Shown piece by piece: positions 9,943 through 18,991 of a stretch of 64,000 bases of DNA; the stretch's first letter is position 1; each line of letters starts with the position of its first letter. The translations under genes were made by a program, and so were the position numbers. Source of the DNA: Rhodothermus sp. (GTDB lineage Bacteria; Bacteroidota; Rhodothermia; Rhodothermales; Rhodothermaceae); assembly GCA_030950375.1 (NCBI GenBank), contig JAUZRN010000021.1:26499-90498 (forward strand), given 5' to 3'. The notes under the pieces are model-generated. The model saw nothing but the letters and a program-made list of their open reading frames with translations. It ran no database searches and was not told where the DNA came from.

Positions 9943-10167
9943 ATGGTTGAGGCAGGGTTGATCCTGCTCCTCCCGATCCTGCAGGGCTTGCCGGGCGTTT
10001 CGGGCGCAGGCAGCAGCCTGCCCGTTGCGTCAGTGACTGTTTTCGAGAAGCGTCCGTTTCGTATAGACGGTCGTCTGGACAAACCCGCCTCGCAACAGAG
10101 CCTGCTCCTTGGTGTGCTGCAAAGGGGCGCGCCCTATGAAGGAAGGCCGCCCGCAGAGGAAGTGGTG
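9943..10167 (+). pseudogene. Remnant of the N-terminus of a CBM9/DUF5916-type outer-membrane protein
   Basis: From ATG 9943 the frame encodes a plausible signal peptide (hydrophobic LILLLPILQG, then GVSGAGSSLP). It continues with RPFRIDGRLDKPASQQ and VLQRGAPYEGRPPAEE. This resembles the conserved start of DUF5916/carbohydrate-binding-family-9-like proteins, which have IDGRLD-x-PAW-Q and then V-Q-x-x-P-x-x-G-x-P. Similarity fades at about 10167, and the frame stops at 10227 inside the tRNA-Asp terminator, so the several-hundred-residue remainder is missing. The usual Trp after the Pro-Ala is Ser here. The family was recognised by eye, not by a search. It fills most of the 9814-10258 gap; I see nothing else convincing there. 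Confidence 0.5.
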
Positions 10168-10186
10168 AGCCTCTGTCAGATGTCAC

Positions 10187-10211
10187 AAAAAAACCCGGTT
10201 CACCACCGGGT
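10187..10211 (-). terminator. Intrinsic terminator of tRNA-Asp
   Basis: On the minus strand a perfect 7-bp stem (ACCCGGT / ACCGGGT, 5-base loop) is followed by a run of seven T residues, 48 bases downstream of the tRNA 3' end. Confidence 0.8.
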
Positions 10212-10258
10212 CAAGTCACTCCTATAGGCCTTTAGTTTACGGTGACATCCGCAAGATC

Positions 10259-10335
<77 letters not shown>

Positions 10336-10351
10336 GCTTACAGCACTGCAA

Positions 10352-10379
10352 ACTATAACATCGAAGAACGCTCGGGCAA
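10352..10379 (-). promoter_or_regulatory. Promoter of tRNA-Asp
   Basis: Minus-strand TTGCCC and TATAGT are separated by 16 bases. The predicted transcription start is about ten bases before the mature tRNA 5' end. Position and spacing support a housekeeping-sigma promoter. Confidence 0.55.
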
Positions 10380-10473
10380 GCCGCCCTTGTTGAAGCTTCC
10401 ATGGATTGCAACTGACGCCCAGAGCACTCCGATACACGCCGTAGTCAGCCGGAAAGTTTCAGCATCGGCAAGT

Positions 10474-11196
10474 TTATTCCGGTAAAATAGTGATGCGTGG
10501 CTCGTCATCCTTTGATTTTTCAGACTGATCTGGTTCTGGCATAACCCACGCCAGAATCAGATAGACGATGATAAAGGGGAAGCCGCTGGAAAAAATGGCC
10601 CCCAGCACGAAAAGCGCTCGAATCAACGTAGGATCCCATCCAAAGTATTCGGCAATGCCACCGCAGACGCCAGCCAACATACGATCGCGTGACTTGACCA
10701 GGCGTCGGGGTTGCGTGGTCGCGGAGGCCGCCGCCGTATCGGTCGTTGTTTTCGGAGTATTGGAGGAGTCGGGTGCGGCAAACGTGGTACGCAGGTCTTC
10801 GAAGACTTTGCGGGGTTGCTCAAACAGTTCGTCCAGCGTCTTACGAGACTTTGCTTTTTTACGCCGGTGGGAGCGTCGGCGTGGACGCCCGGAGAGGATG
10901 CCCAACCCCAGCAGAAAAATCATGAAGGCCGCCACCCAGGGTAGAAATCCCGCCAGGGTGCTCACGTCCACGCCGTTCCAGATTCCGAGTTGCTGCAGTA
11001 CGTACACAATACCGACCAGGAGCAAGGCCAGGCCCGCCACCGTAGGCAGATTCCATACCGAATCGGAGCGTGCCGTGCTGCCTTCGTCACCAAACAGCAA
11101 TTGCTCCAGCTCGGCATCGGAAAGTTGCTCCAGCTCCAGGGCTTCCGCTTCGTCAGGTTCCAGATGCATCAAATGGGAGCGTGTCCGGGTAGCCAT
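10474..11196 (-). CDS. PspC-domain membrane protein
   Basis: 240 residues. An acidic N-terminal 40 residues precedes two adjacent membrane segments (about 52-68 and 83-100), a basic stretch RPRRRSHRRKKAKSRK, a linker rich in Thr and Ala, and a C-terminal PspC domain from about 165. That domain has the typical LVKSRDRMLAGVCGGIAEYFG start followed by a hydrophobic helix. PspC proteins act in envelope stress (phage-shock) signalling at the inner membrane. The two extra N-terminal helices are not part of the minimal PspC domain and resemble fused membrane-regulator architectures seen in Bacteroidota. No pspA is visible; a PspB-like small protein occurs at 49426. Confidence 0.85.
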   Translation of the reverse strand: MATRTRSHLMHLEPDEAEALELEQLSDAELEQLLFGDEGSTARSDSVWNLPTVAGLALLLVGIVYVLQQLGIWNGVDVSTLAGFLPWVAAFMIFLLGLGILSGRPRRRSHRRKKAKSRKTLDELFEQPRKVFEDLRTTFAAPDSSNTPKTTTDTAAASATTQPRRLVKSRDRMLAGVCGGIAEYFGWDPTLIRALFVLGAIFSSGFPFIIVYLILAWVMPEPDQSEKSKDDEPRITILPE

Positions 11197-11260
11197 AGGG
11201 ATTCAGGTCAGCTCCAGATGAACCTCTTGCTCTGAGCCTTACGCATGGCACAACGATAAG

Positions 11261-11851
11261 TTACGATCGACGAACGACTTCCTGTTCCGTGACCACGACC
11301 TGTACGGGAACGTCATGCGGCTCGGGCGGCACCAGATCGATCAGGCATTCTGTATAAACCGGGCAGATCGTGCAAGTTGCCAGTCCCTGCAAAAAAGCAT
11401 CGTAATAGCCCTTCCCGTAGCCGATACGATAGCCATTACGTCCGGCTCCCAGCGCGGGTACGAGCACCACGTCGAGGGCCTCCGGTGGAACGAGTGGCGC
11501 CCTGCGGGGTTCTTGCAGGCCCCAGGGACCGTGTTCCAGCTGGCGCGGATCGTCGAAGCGTCGGGCTTCAAGAGTGGGCGGATTGGTGCAGGCAACAACC
11601 GGGAGGGCCACCCGTTTGCCCTGTTGCCAAAGCCATGTAGCCAGCGGACGCAGGTCAATCTCGCGGCGCTCCAACAGCGGCCAGTAAAGCAATACGGTGC
11701 GGGCTCCCCGAAGCTCAGGCAGGGTCTGAAGCTGACGTACGATCGCCCGGCTACGCTTTTGGTGAGCTTCTTCGCTCAGGCTTGCCCGAAACGCTCGGAA
11801 TTGCTTACGGAGCGTTTCTTTGAGATGCCTTGGTAGAATATCCAGCGACAT
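11261..11851 (-). CDS. 5-formyltetrahydrofolate cyclo-ligase
   Basis: 196 residues from ATG 11851; an upstream in-frame TTG at 11893 is less likely given the family length of 180-200. It converts 5-formyl-THF plus ATP to 5,10-methenyl-THF in one-carbon metabolism. Family marks are the N-terminal KETLRKQFRAFRASLS, the mid segment ALPVV, and the C-terminal VLVPALGAGRNGYRIGYGKGYYDAFL, in which RIGYGKGYYD is the substrate-binding signature. AGGCG sits about nine bases upstream of the chosen start. It is divergent from the AhpD-like gene, with the two start codons 60 bases apart. Confidence 0.93.
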   Translation of the reverse strand: MSLDILPRHLKETLRKQFRAFRASLSEEAHQKRSRAIVRQLQTLPELRGARTVLLYWPLLERREIDLRPLATWLWQQGKRVALPVVACTNPPTLEARRFDDPRQLEHGPWGLQEPRRAPLVPPEALDVVLVPALGAGRNGYRIGYGKGYYDAFLQGLATCTICPVYTECLIDLVPPEPHDVPVQVVVTEQEVVRRS

Positions 11852-11910
11852 AAGCGCCTGGCATGGGGTATTGTTCAGGGCGGACAACGACAAAATAATT
11901 GCTTACGTCC

Positions 11911-12294
11911 ATGGAGGAAAGGAGGAAAGACGTTGCTGAGGATCGCCTGGCCGCCTTTGAAGCCTACCGGATGCGTATGAACCAGCGTATTCTGGCGGCC
12001 AATCATCTGGGAATCAAGCGATTTTTCCATTTAGATGAAACGGCTTACCACGACGGAGCGCTGGATCGCAAAACCAAGGAGCTACTCGGGCTGGTGGCGT
12101 CCATGGTGTTGCGTTGCAACGACTGCATCGATTATCACCTGATCAACTGTGTGCAGCTGGGGTGTTCGGATGAAGAACTGTTCGATGCGATGAATGTGGC
12201 CTTGGTGGTAGGAGGTTCCATTGTAATTCCACATTTGCGGCATGCGGTCGAGACACTGGATCTGTTGCGTGCCCGTGAAAATCCGGCGGAATAA
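11911..12294 (+). CDS. AhpD-like / carboxymuconolactone decarboxylase family protein
   Basis: 127 residues from ATG 11911. The domain contains LRCNDCIDYHL, a C-x2-C pair in the position of the AhpD redox cysteines with a nearby His, followed by the helical GCSDEELFDAMNVALVVGG segment typical of the CMD fold. Such proteins are thiol peroxidase partners or small decarboxylases. The CxxC pair favours a redox role, but the substrate is not determinable. A GGAGGAAAGGAGG stretch lies just inside the assigned coding region, so a slightly later start cannot be excluded. Confidence 0.82.
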   Translation: MEERRKDVAEDRLAAFEAYRMRMNQRILAANHLGIKRFFHLDETAYHDGALDRKTKELLGLVASMVLRCNDCIDYHLINCVQLGCSDEELFDAMNVALVVGGSIVIPHLRHAVETLDLLRARENPAE

Positions 12295-12408
12295 CCAAAA
12301 GGAAAAGTGCCGCAGCCCATTGGGGTGATCCTGTCTGCATTTTGCGCGTTGTATTCCGTTCGTAAAAGCCCTATTTTCTCGCTTCTGTAAGCAGGCGAGT
12401 ATTTCGCG

Positions 12409-13761
12409 ATGTTTGAAAGCCTCACGGAAAAATTAGAAGCAGCCCTGAAGTCCGTCTCCGGCCAGGGGCGTATTACCGAGCTGAACATTGCCGGGACGAT
12501 GCGGCAGATCCGGCGGGCATTGCTGGAGGCGGACGTCAACTATCAGGTGGCGCGGGAATTCACCGAGCGCGTGAAGGAAAAGGCGCTCGGTACAAAAGTG
12601 CTGACGTCGGTGTCGCCGGGCCAGCAGCTCGTCAAGATCGTCTATGATGAGCTGGTTCGGTTGCTGGGGTCGGAGCAGGTTGACATCAAGCTGAGCCCGA
12701 ATCCGCCCACGGTCATTCTGGTGGCCGGGTTGCAGGGATCGGGAAAGACGACGTTCTGTGCCAAGCTGGCGCTTTACTTCAAGAAGAAAGGCCGGGCGCC
12801 GTTGTTGGCGGCTGCCGACGTATACCGGCCGGCCGCGGTCGATCAGCTCAAGACGCTGGCCGCCTCGATCAACGTGCCCGTTTATTCGATTGAGGAGGAG
12901 GGCCAGGTGGTTCAGGATGCCGTTCGCGTTGCCCGCGAGGCGGTGCAGGAGGCGCGTCGTACCGCACGCGACCTGGTCATTATCGACACGGCCGGTCGGT
13001 TGCACATCGATGAGGCGATGATGCAGGAGGTTGAGCAGATCAAGGAGGCGGTGCAGCCGCATGAGATCCTGTTTGTGGTCGACAGCATGACGGGACAGGA
13101 TGCCGTCAACACGGCCAAGGCGTTTAATGAGCGGTTGGACTTCGATGGCGTTGTGCTTACCAAGCTCGACGGGGATACGCGAGGCGGCGCAGCGCTTTCG
13201 ATCCGTTCGGTGGTCAACAAGCCGATCAAGTTTGCTTCTACCGGCGAAAAGCTGGACGCGCTTACCCCGTTTTATCCGGAGCGCATGGCCCAGCGCATTC
13301 TGGGCATGGGCGATGTGATCTCGCTGGTGGAGCGCGCTCAGGAACAGTTTGACGCCCGTCAGGCCGAAAAGCTGCGTCGCAAGCTGCGCTCGGCCGATTT
13401 CAACCTGGAGGATTTCTACGAACAGCTGCAGCGGATCAAGAAGATGGGCTCGCTACGCGAGCTTATCGGAATGATTCCCGGTCTTGGACGCTACGTTAAA
13501 GATCTGGATGTGGACGACGACGCCTTCAAGCATATTGAAGCGATGATTCTGTCGATGACGCCGGAGGAGCGGCGCAACCCTGACATTATCGATGCGAGTC
13601 GGCGTCGTCGGATTGCCCGGGGCAGCGGAATGGAAGTCAGCGATGTCAACCAGTTGCTCCGGCAGTTCAAGGAGATGCGGAAAATGATGAAATCGATGTC
13701 CAAGCTGATGAGTAAGGGGCGGACGGTCGATCTGCGGCAATTGCTGGGAGGTAGACTGTAA
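12409..13761 (+). CDS. ffh: Signal recognition particle protein Ffh
   Basis: 450 residues, normal length. The N-terminal four-helix bundle (1-95) leads to the SRP GTPase NG domain with P-loop GLQGSGKTT near residue 110, DTAGR near 190, and [14 protein letters not shown] near 247. A methionine-rich M domain follows from about 325 ([19 protein letters not shown], then [14 protein letters not shown]), which binds 4.5S RNA and signal peptides. It targets inner-membrane proteins co-translationally. The ffh-rpsP-rimM-trmD-rplS order is a classical translation operon, and the 49-base gap to rpsP supports co-transcription. Confidence 0.97.
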   Translation: MFESLTEKLEAALKSVSGQGRITELNIAGTMRQIRRALLEADVNYQVAREFTERVKEKALGTKVLTSVSPGQQLVKIVYDELVRLLGSEQVDIKLSPNPPTVILVAGLQGSGKTTFCAKLALYFKKKGRAPLLAAADVYRPAAVDQLKTLAASINVPVYSIEEEGQVVQDAVRVAREAVQEARRTARDLVIIDTAGRLHIDEAMMQEVEQIKEAVQPHEILFVVDSMTGQDAVNTAKAFNERLDFDGVVLTKLDGDTRGGAALSIRSVVNKPIKFASTGEKLDALTPFYPERMAQRILGMGDVISLVERAQEQFDARQAEKLRRKLRSADFNLEDFYEQLQRIKKMGSLRELIGMIPGLGRYVKDLDVDDDAFKHIEAMILSMTPEERRNPDIIDASRRRRIARGSGMEVSDVNQLLRQFKEMRKMMKSMSKLMSKGRTVDLRQLLGGRL

Positions 13762-13810
13762 CCCCTGGGTAGATAACCTCATTTAACGAACCAAGGAGCG
13801 ATTACGGCCT

Positions 13811-14425
13811 ATGGCGGTCAGACTACGTTTGCGTCGACTGGGTCGGAGAAACCTTCCGATTTTTGCCATCGTGGCGGCTGATGCACGGGCGCCGCGGGAT
13901 GGGCGTTTTATTGAAGATTTAGGGCGCTACTATCCCTTGCATGAGCCCGCTACGGTCGAGTTGAAGGCAGACCGCGTGTTGTACTGGCTGGAGCGCGGTG
14001 CCCAGCCGACCGAGACGGTGGCGAGCATTCTGCGGCGGGAAGGGATTATGCTGGCCCTGCACCTGCGTCGCAAAGGAAAATCGGAGGAAGAGATCCAGCA
14101 GGCGGTGGCTGAGCATCGCGCGCGTCAGTACGAAAAGCTGCGTCGAAAGGCCAAGCCGACGGTGGCGCAGTTGAAGCAGGCGGCGCTGGAAGCGGAGCGG
14201 AAGCGGGCTGCCGAACTGGAAGCAGAGTTGGCCCAGAAGCAGGCGGAAGAGGAAGCGAAGGCTCGCGAAGCTGCCGAAGAGGAGGCAGCAGCGGCCAAAA
14301 CGGCTGAAGCCGAAGAGACAGCAGGAGCAACAGAAGCCGAGGCGCCCGCTGCGGCTGCAGAGGCGGCCAAACCGGAAACTGCGGCCGAGGAAGGCGCGGG
14401 CGACGAAGAGGAGAAGGCGTCCTGA
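13811..14425 (+). CDS. rpsP: Ribosomal protein S16 with long Ala/Glu-rich C-terminal extension
   Basis: The first 85 or so residues are canonical S16 (VRLRLRRLGRRNLPIFAIVAADARAPRDG; YDPL-like YYPLHEPATVELKADRVLYWLERGAQPTETV), a 30S assembly protein. Residues about 105-204 are low complexity: first a Lys/Arg/Glu coiled-coil-like stretch, then an Ala/Glu-dominated acidic tail ending EEGAGDEEEKAS. Typical S16 is 75-90 residues, so the protein is more than doubled. Extended S16 tails are known in Bacteroidota-type lineages. Codon use changes little, so the tail is probably genuinely translated. Confidence 0.95.
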   Translation: MAVRLRLRRLGRRNLPIFAIVAADARAPRDGRFIEDLGRYYPLHEPATVELKADRVLYWLERGAQPTETVASILRREGIMLALHLRRKGKSEEEIQQAVAEHRARQYEKLRRKAKPTVAQLKQAALEAERKRAAELEAELAQKQAEEEAKAREAAEEEAAAAKTAEAEETAGATEAEAPAAAAEAAKPETAAEEGAGDEEEKAS

Positions 14426-14462
14426 GTAGGGAGCGCGAAACGACTGCTGGAGCAGGGAGGCC

Positions 14463-15002
14463 ATGGAGCGGGTCGATCCGGACGAACTGCTACTGATGGG
14501 CTATGTGGCCCGGGCCCATGGCGTACGGGGGACCTTCAAGGTTGTCCCCGAAACGGACGATCCGACGCGCTTTGAAACCCTGGAAACGATCTACATCGGA
14601 CGGTCGCCAGCCACGGCCCGTCCGGTGCGCCTGCAGCGTGTGCAATATCAGCCTACGCGTCGTGGCCTGCTTGTCCTGTTGCAGGTCGCCGAGGTTACGG
14701 ATCGGGATGCGGCGCAGGCGCTTCGTGGGATGCGCGTCTATGCGCGTCAGGCCGACCTGCCTCCACTGGCCGAAGGAGAATTTTTCCTGCACGATCTGGT
14801 GGGGTTGCAGGTTGAGACCGAGGCCGGGGAGCCAGTCGGCACTGTCGTCGAAGTGCTGGAGATGCCGGCCCACCTGATCTATGTCGTGAGCCGACCGGGA
14901 CGTCCGCACGCGATGATCCCGGACGTCGAGGTCTTTGTGCGGGAGCTGGACCTTGAGGGGCGACGGCTCGTTATACGCCCCATTGAGGGGTTGTTGGATT
15001 GA
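14463..15002 (+). CDS. rimM: Ribosome maturation factor RimM
   Basis: 179 residues with both halves of RimM. The N-terminal beta-barrel has the signature GYVARAHGVRGTFKVVPETDDPTRFETL. The C-terminal PRC barrel has FFLHDLVGLQVETEAGEPVGTV and ends near PDVEVFVRELDLEGRRLVI. It binds S19 and assists 16S rRNA 3'-domain maturation. GGGAGG precedes the ATG within seven bases. It lies between rpsP and trmD, the usual order. Confidence 0.95.
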   Translation: MERVDPDELLLMGYVARAHGVRGTFKVVPETDDPTRFETLETIYIGRSPATARPVRLQRVQYQPTRRGLLVLLQVAEVTDRDAAQALRGMRVYARQADLPPLAEGEFFLHDLVGLQVETEAGEPVGTVVEVLEMPAHLIYVVSRPGRPHAMIPDVEVFVRELDLEGRRLVIRPIEGLLD

Positions 15003-15029
15003 AGGGTAGGCAAACGGTAACCGAGAGCC

Positions 15030-15749
15030 GTGCGCATTGACATTGTGACGGCCTTCCCGGACATGGTCCGGGGTCCGCTGGCTTATAGCATTATGCGACG
15101 GGCGCGTGCGCGCGGTCTGGTTGATATCCGCGTGCACGACCTGCGTGACTATACCACGGACCGGCATCGACAGATAGATGACTATCCCTACGGCGGGGGT
15201 GGGGGCATGGTGCTCAAGCCGGAGCCCATCTTCCGCTGCATTGAGGCGATCCAGGAGGAGGCAGCCCGCGAAGGACGCCAGCTGGACGAGATCATCTATC
15301 TGACGCCGGATGGCCGGGTGTTCAACCAGGAGCTGGCCAACCAGCTTTCGCTCTGCCAGCACCTGGTCCTGCTGGCCGGACACTATAAAGGGGTAGATCA
15401 GCGGGTGCGGGATGCACTGGTGACGATGGAGCTGTCCATTGGCGACTACGTGCTCAGCGGCGGCGAGCTGCCGGCTCTGGTCGTGGTCGATGCAATCGTG
15501 CGCCTGATTCCGGGCGTGCTGGGCGATGCCGAATCGGCGCTTACCGATTCGTTTCAGGACGGATTGCTTGATGCCCCTGTTTACACGCGGCCGGCCGTCT
15601 TTCGCGGCATGGCCGTACCCGAAGTGCTCCGCTCAGGTGATCATCAGCGGATTGCCGCCTGGCGTGAAGCACAGCGCCTGCTGAAGACGCGCCAGCGTCG
15701 CCCGGATCTACTGAAAGCGATGGAATCGTCAGCAACGCGTGACGAATAA
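15030..15749 (+). CDS. trmD: tRNA (guanine-N1)-methyltransferase TrmD
   Basis: 239 residues starting at GTG 15030. It is a SPOUT-fold SAM-dependent enzyme that makes m1G37 in tRNAs. Motifs seen are [31 protein letters not shown] and [20 protein letters not shown], the last two forming the trefoil knot that binds SAM. The C-terminal helical domain with HQRIAAWR is present. The 27-base gap from rimM and following rplS are standard context. Confidence 0.96.
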   Translation: MRIDIVTAFPDMVRGPLAYSIMRRARARGLVDIRVHDLRDYTTDRHRQIDDYPYGGGGGMVLKPEPIFRCIEAIQEEAAREGRQLDEIIYLTPDGRVFNQELANQLSLCQHLVLLAGHYKGVDQRVRDALVTMELSIGDYVLSGGELPALVVVDAIVRLIPGVLGDAESALTDSFQDGLLDAPVYTRPAVFRGMAVPEVLRSGDHQRIAAWREAQRLLKTRQRRPDLLKAMESSATRDE

Positions 15750-15766
15750 AACGGAGGAGATGCATT

Positions 15767-16141
15767 ATGTCGGACGCACTCATTCGCCTTGTCGAGGCTA
15801 CGCAGCTTCGGGAGGACATCCCGGAATTCGGTCCGGGCGATACGGTCAACGTACATATCCGCGTGGTTGAGGGCGATAAAGAACGCATTCAACAGTTTAA
15901 GGGGGTGGTTATCGCAATTCGGGGCAGTGGTACCCGAAAGACGTTTACAGTGCGAAAGGTCTCCAATGGCGTAGGAGTGGAACGTATCTTTCCGCTACAT
16001 TCGCCCAAGATCGTCAAGATTGAGGTGCTGCGCCGGGGACACGTACGCCGCGCCAAGCTCTATTACCTGCGTCAGCGGTCCGGAAAAGCAGCACGTATCA
16101 AGGAAAAACGCTATGTTGCACCTGCCGAAGGGCAGGAGTAA
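15767..16141 (+). CDS. rplS: Ribosomal protein L19
   Basis: 124 residues. L19 signature [35 protein letters not shown] and [32 protein letters not shown] are intact. It lies at the 30S-50S interface. AGGAG lies ten bases before the ATG. It ends the ffh-rplS translation block; a 261-base gap with a terminator follows. Confidence 0.97.
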   Translation: MSDALIRLVEATQLREDIPEFGPGDTVNVHIRVVEGDKERIQQFKGVVIAIRGSGTRKTFTVRKVSNGVGVERIFPLHSPKIVKIEVLRRGHVRRAKLYYLRQRSGKAARIKEKRYVAPAEGQE

Positions 16142-16308
16142 GGTCTGGAGCTTGGTTCGCCTGCGGACGTTTTATCCGCTAAAAGCGAAAGGAGCGCGGT
16201 GGCCTCCCGGATCCTCCACCACGGATGAGGGCGTTGGAGGGCGGTCTGTGAGGGAAAGGCTGCGTAAGCTTTGTTGAAAATCCTCTGATTTCGCCCGGGG
16301 TGGAGGTT

Positions 16309-16377
16309 ATGCAAACGACGCAGGTTAAGCCGCCGACCGGAGTTCCGGGCCGGCGGTTTTTATTGGCAGTGTATTGA
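16309..16377 (+). CDS. Possible 22-residue leader ORF overlapping the terminator before mqnA
   Basis: ATG 16309 is preceded by GTGGAGG at ideal spacing. It opens a frame of 22 codons ending TGA at 16375. The frame runs straight through the terminator-like hairpin at 16329-16362, so a ribosome on it would melt that stem. The peptide has no obvious codon enrichment. Nothing else in the 16142-16402 gap looks coding. Fortuitous origin is possible. Confidence 0.3.
   Translation: MQTTQVKPPTGVPGRRFLLAVY
16329..16362 (+). terminator. Terminator downstream of rplS
   Basis: A GC-rich stem of CCGCCG / CGGCGG, extended by an inner CCGG / CCGG stem with loop AGTT, is followed by five T residues. It lies 188 bases after rplS and 40 bases before mqnA. 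It could close the translation operon or attenuate mqnA. Confidence 0.65.
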
Positions 16378-16402
16378 ACACACCGACGAGGAGGGGAAAG
16401 CT

Positions 16403-17239
16403 ATGGTGCGACTGGCGATCTGGGATATGCTGCCGGCCGAGTTTTTTATTTCGGGGTGGTCGGCCGGTACGGTACGGCTGCCTGTAGCGCTTGAGATCGT
16501 GCGCTGTTCGGCTCCGGAAGCGCTCGAGCGGCTGCTGAGCGGCGACGTTGATGTGGCGCTGGTGCCTACGCTTGACGTATTGTTGCACAACGACGAAGTG
16601 GATGCGCTACCGGCTGTGGCGCTTTCTTCATGGAAGCATCCTTATGCTCGGATTGTGCTACGCCAGGGGTTTATGCAGGTAGGGTCACTGGCGCTGGATC
16701 CGCGTTATGCCCAGGAGGCTTTTATTGCACAGGTAGTGCTACAGGAGCATTATGGCCAGACGCCACAACCGGTGGCCTATGAAGACGCCACACGCGATGA
16801 ACTGCTACGCAGCGACGAAGATGCCTGCCTGCTTGTCGGTAACGATGTGCCTGCGCTCCAGACCGGTTGGCTGACGCTTGATCTGGGCCAGGAGTGGTAC
16901 GAACTGGCCAACTACCCGATGGTCTGGGGACTGTTTGCGGTGCGTAAAGGTGAAGGAAATCCAGTGCTGGTCAAAACGCTACGCCGTCTGGCACGAGCAG
17001 CCGAAGCGCAGCGGGAAATCTGGGCGCAGACCCGTGAGATGACGCCGGAGCTGCATGCCTACTTTCTGGAAAACCTGCGTCTGCGACTGGATGACCTGGC
17101 GATGGCCAGCCTGACCGAGTTCCGGGAATATCTGTTTTATTTCCAGATTACCGACGAAGTCCCGGATCTCCCCCTGTACACGATTCCGGAAGACGAAGAA
17201 GACGAAGAAGAGGACGAAGACGAAATACCCCTGCTCTGA
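16403..17239 (+). CDS. mqnA: MqnA-like chorismate dehydratase (futalosine menaquinone pathway)
   Basis: 278 residues of the MqnA/MqnD periplasmic-binding-protein-like fold. The start VRLAIWDMLPAEFFI and the following CSAPEALERLLSGDVDVALVPTLDVL fit MqnA, where short substrate-loop motifs follow the first strand. Later LLVGNDVPAL and YPMVWGLFAVRKG are also family-like. MqnA removes water from chorismate to make 3-[(1-carboxyvinyl)oxy]benzoate, the first step of futalosine-type menaquinone synthesis. An acidic tail (about 15 Glu/Asp in the last 20 residues) is unusual. A strong GAGGAGGGG site precedes the ATG. MqnD or an uncharacterised paralogue is the alternative. Confidence 0.65.
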   Translation: MVRLAIWDMLPAEFFISGWSAGTVRLPVALEIVRCSAPEALERLLSGDVDVALVPTLDVLLHNDEVDALPAVALSSWKHPYARIVLRQGFMQVGSLALDPRYAQEAFIAQVVLQEHYGQTPQPVAYEDATRDELLRSDEDACLLVGNDVPALQTGWLTLDLGQEWYELANYPMVWGLFAVRKGEGNPVLVKTLRRLARAAEAQREIWAQTREMTPELHAYFLENLRLRLDDLAMASLTEFREYLFYFQITDEVPDLPLYTIPEDEEDEEEDEDEIPLL

Positions 17240-17256
17240 ACGTAATCCTGCCCGGT

Positions 17257-17721
17257 ATGTCGGACCACATTAAGATCGTGGCTACCAATCGAAAAGCACG
17301 CCACGAATACCACATTGAAGATACGCTTGAGGCCGGGCTGGTGCTGAAAGGGACGGAGGTCAAGTCGCTCCGAGAGGGGCGGGTCAACCTGCAGGATGCT
17401 TACTGTACTGTTGAAAAGGGCGAGATGTACTTGCTAAACTGCCATATCTCGCCCTATCGAAATACCGGTGCCCACGATAATCATGATCCGCTTCGGCCGC
17501 GTAAGCTGCTTATGCATAAACGAGAAATCGAGCGCTGGGGACAGGCCGCGCAGCGAAAGGGCTACACGATTGTTCCATTGAAGATTTACTTCAAAAACGG
17601 CCGGGCCAAGGTGGAAATTGGACTGGCGCGCGGAAAGAAACTGTATGACCGACGTGCCGATATTGCCGAGCGAGAGGCTCGGCGCCGTCTGGAGCGAATT
17701 CTTAAAGGTCGTCGACGCTAA
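17257..17721 (+). CDS. smpB: SsrA-binding protein SmpB
   Basis: 154 residues, full length. The beta-barrel has [41 protein letters not shown], and the C-terminal basic tail has [25 protein letters not shown]. It escorts tmRNA to stalled ribosomes in trans-translation. It starts 17 bases after mqnA and ends 14 bases before tyrS, so the three probably share a transcript. The ssrA RNA itself was not found in the window. Confidence 0.97.
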   Translation: MSDHIKIVATNRKARHEYHIEDTLEAGLVLKGTEVKSLREGRVNLQDAYCTVEKGEMYLLNCHISPYRNTGAHDNHDPLRPRKLLMHKREIERWGQAAQRKGYTIVPLKIYFKNGRAKVEIGLARGKKLYDRRADIAEREARRRLERILKGRRR

Positions 17722-17735
17722 AATCCGAAGGTCCT

Positions 17736-18977
17736 ATGCCGTCGTTCCCTCCTGTCGAAGAACAGCTCCGACAGATTCGTCGGGGAGCCGTTGAAATCAT
17801 TCCCGAAGAGGCGCTCGTCCAGAAATTGGAGCGCTCCTATCGTACAGGTACGCCCCTGGTGGTCAAGCTGGGCTGTGATCCCAGCCGGCCAGATCTGCAC
17901 CTGGGCCATGCCGTGGTACTGCGTAAGTTACGGCAATTTCAAGATCTGGGCCACCAGGCCGTGCTGATTATTGGCGACTTTACGGCCATGATTGGCGATC
18001 CAACGGGCCGCTCCAGGACGCGTCCAGCACTTACGCTCGAAGAAACCCGTGCCAATGGCCGCACCTACTTTGAGCAGGCTTCCCGCATCCTCGATCCAGC
18101 GCGTACCATCATTCGCTACAATTCGGAGTGGCTCGGCAAAATGACCTTTCGGGATGTGATCGAGCTGGCGGCCAGATATACGGTAGCACGTATGCTGGAA
18201 CGTGACGACTTTGAGAAACGCTACCGGACAGGGGAGCCCATTGGTATTCATGAATTCCTGTATCCGCTGGCCCAGGCGATGGACTCTGTCGAGATTCGGG
18301 CCGATGTCGAGCTGGGGGGAACCGACCAGCGCTTTAACCTGCTTGTGGGGCGGGATATTCAACAGGCTTACGGTCAGGAACCCCAGGTGTGCCTGCTGAT
18401 GCCAATTCTGGAGGGGACCGATGGCGTCGAAAAGATGTCAAAGTCGTTGGGCAACTATATCGGGATCACTGAACCGCCCGAAGAGATATACGGTAAGGTC
18501 CTGTCGATCCCAGATCAGCTCATCTATCGCTACTTTGAGCTGGCTACCGATATTCCTACAGAGGCGTTGCCGGCCAAAAAGGAGTTTGCTGAGCGTGACC
18601 CGCGCAATGCCAAGCATGAGCTGGCCTGGACGATTGTGCGCATGTACCATGGGGAGGAGGCGGCCAACCGTGCGCGCGCGCATTTTGAGCGTACGATCAT
18701 TCGGAAGGAGGTGCCGGAAGATCTGGAGCCGTTCCGACCGACGCCGGACGAAGGAACGCGCATCGCACTGGTTAACCTGATGGTGCAGGCAGGACTGGCC
18801 GCTTCCAAGAGCGAAGCACGTCGCCTGGTGCGGCAAAACGCCGTGTCGATCGATGGCGAACGCGTCTCCGATGAGCATCTGGTGATCGATCTGGCCCGAC
18901 GCGCGCCTTTTGTGTTGCGGGTGGGCAAGCGGCGCTTTGCCCGCATCGTGTGGGACGAAGCACAGCAGCTGGCCTGA
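17736..18977 (+). CDS. tyrS: Tyrosyl-tRNA synthetase
   Basis: 413 residues, class I. The ATP-binding HLGH (HIGH equivalent) is in [17 protein letters not shown], and the KMSKS loop is intact in [14 protein letters not shown]. The C-terminal S4 RNA-binding domain spans about 345-410 ([25 protein letters not shown]). The arrangement matches the TyrZ-like bacterial branch of about 400-420 residues. It charges tRNA-Tyr with tyrosine in the cytoplasm. It is convergent with purE, with 14 bases between stops. Confidence 0.96.
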   Translation: MPSFPPVEEQLRQIRRGAVEIIPEEALVQKLERSYRTGTPLVVKLGCDPSRPDLHLGHAVVLRKLRQFQDLGHQAVLIIGDFTAMIGDPTGRSRTRPALTLEETRANGRTYFEQASRILDPARTIIRYNSEWLGKMTFRDVIELAARYTVARMLERDDFEKRYRTGEPIGIHEFLYPLAQAMDSVEIRADVELGGTDQRFNLLVGRDIQQAYGQEPQVCLLMPILEGTDGVEKMSKSLGNYIGITEPPEEIYGKVLSIPDQLIYRYFELATDIPTEALPAKKEFAERDPRNAKHELAWTIVRMYHGEEAANRARAHFERTIIRKEVPEDLEPFRPTPDEGTRIALVNLMVQAGLAASKSEARRLVRQNAVSIDGERVSDEHLVIDLARRAPFVLRVGKRRFARIVWDEAQQLA

Positions 18978-18991
18978 TTGTACGCCAATCG

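Noticed and set aside
16142..16402. Possible tmRNA (ssrA) near smpB
   Set aside because: No tRNA-Ala-like ends and no tag ORF ending in Ala-Ala were found; the gap is better explained by a terminator and short ORF.
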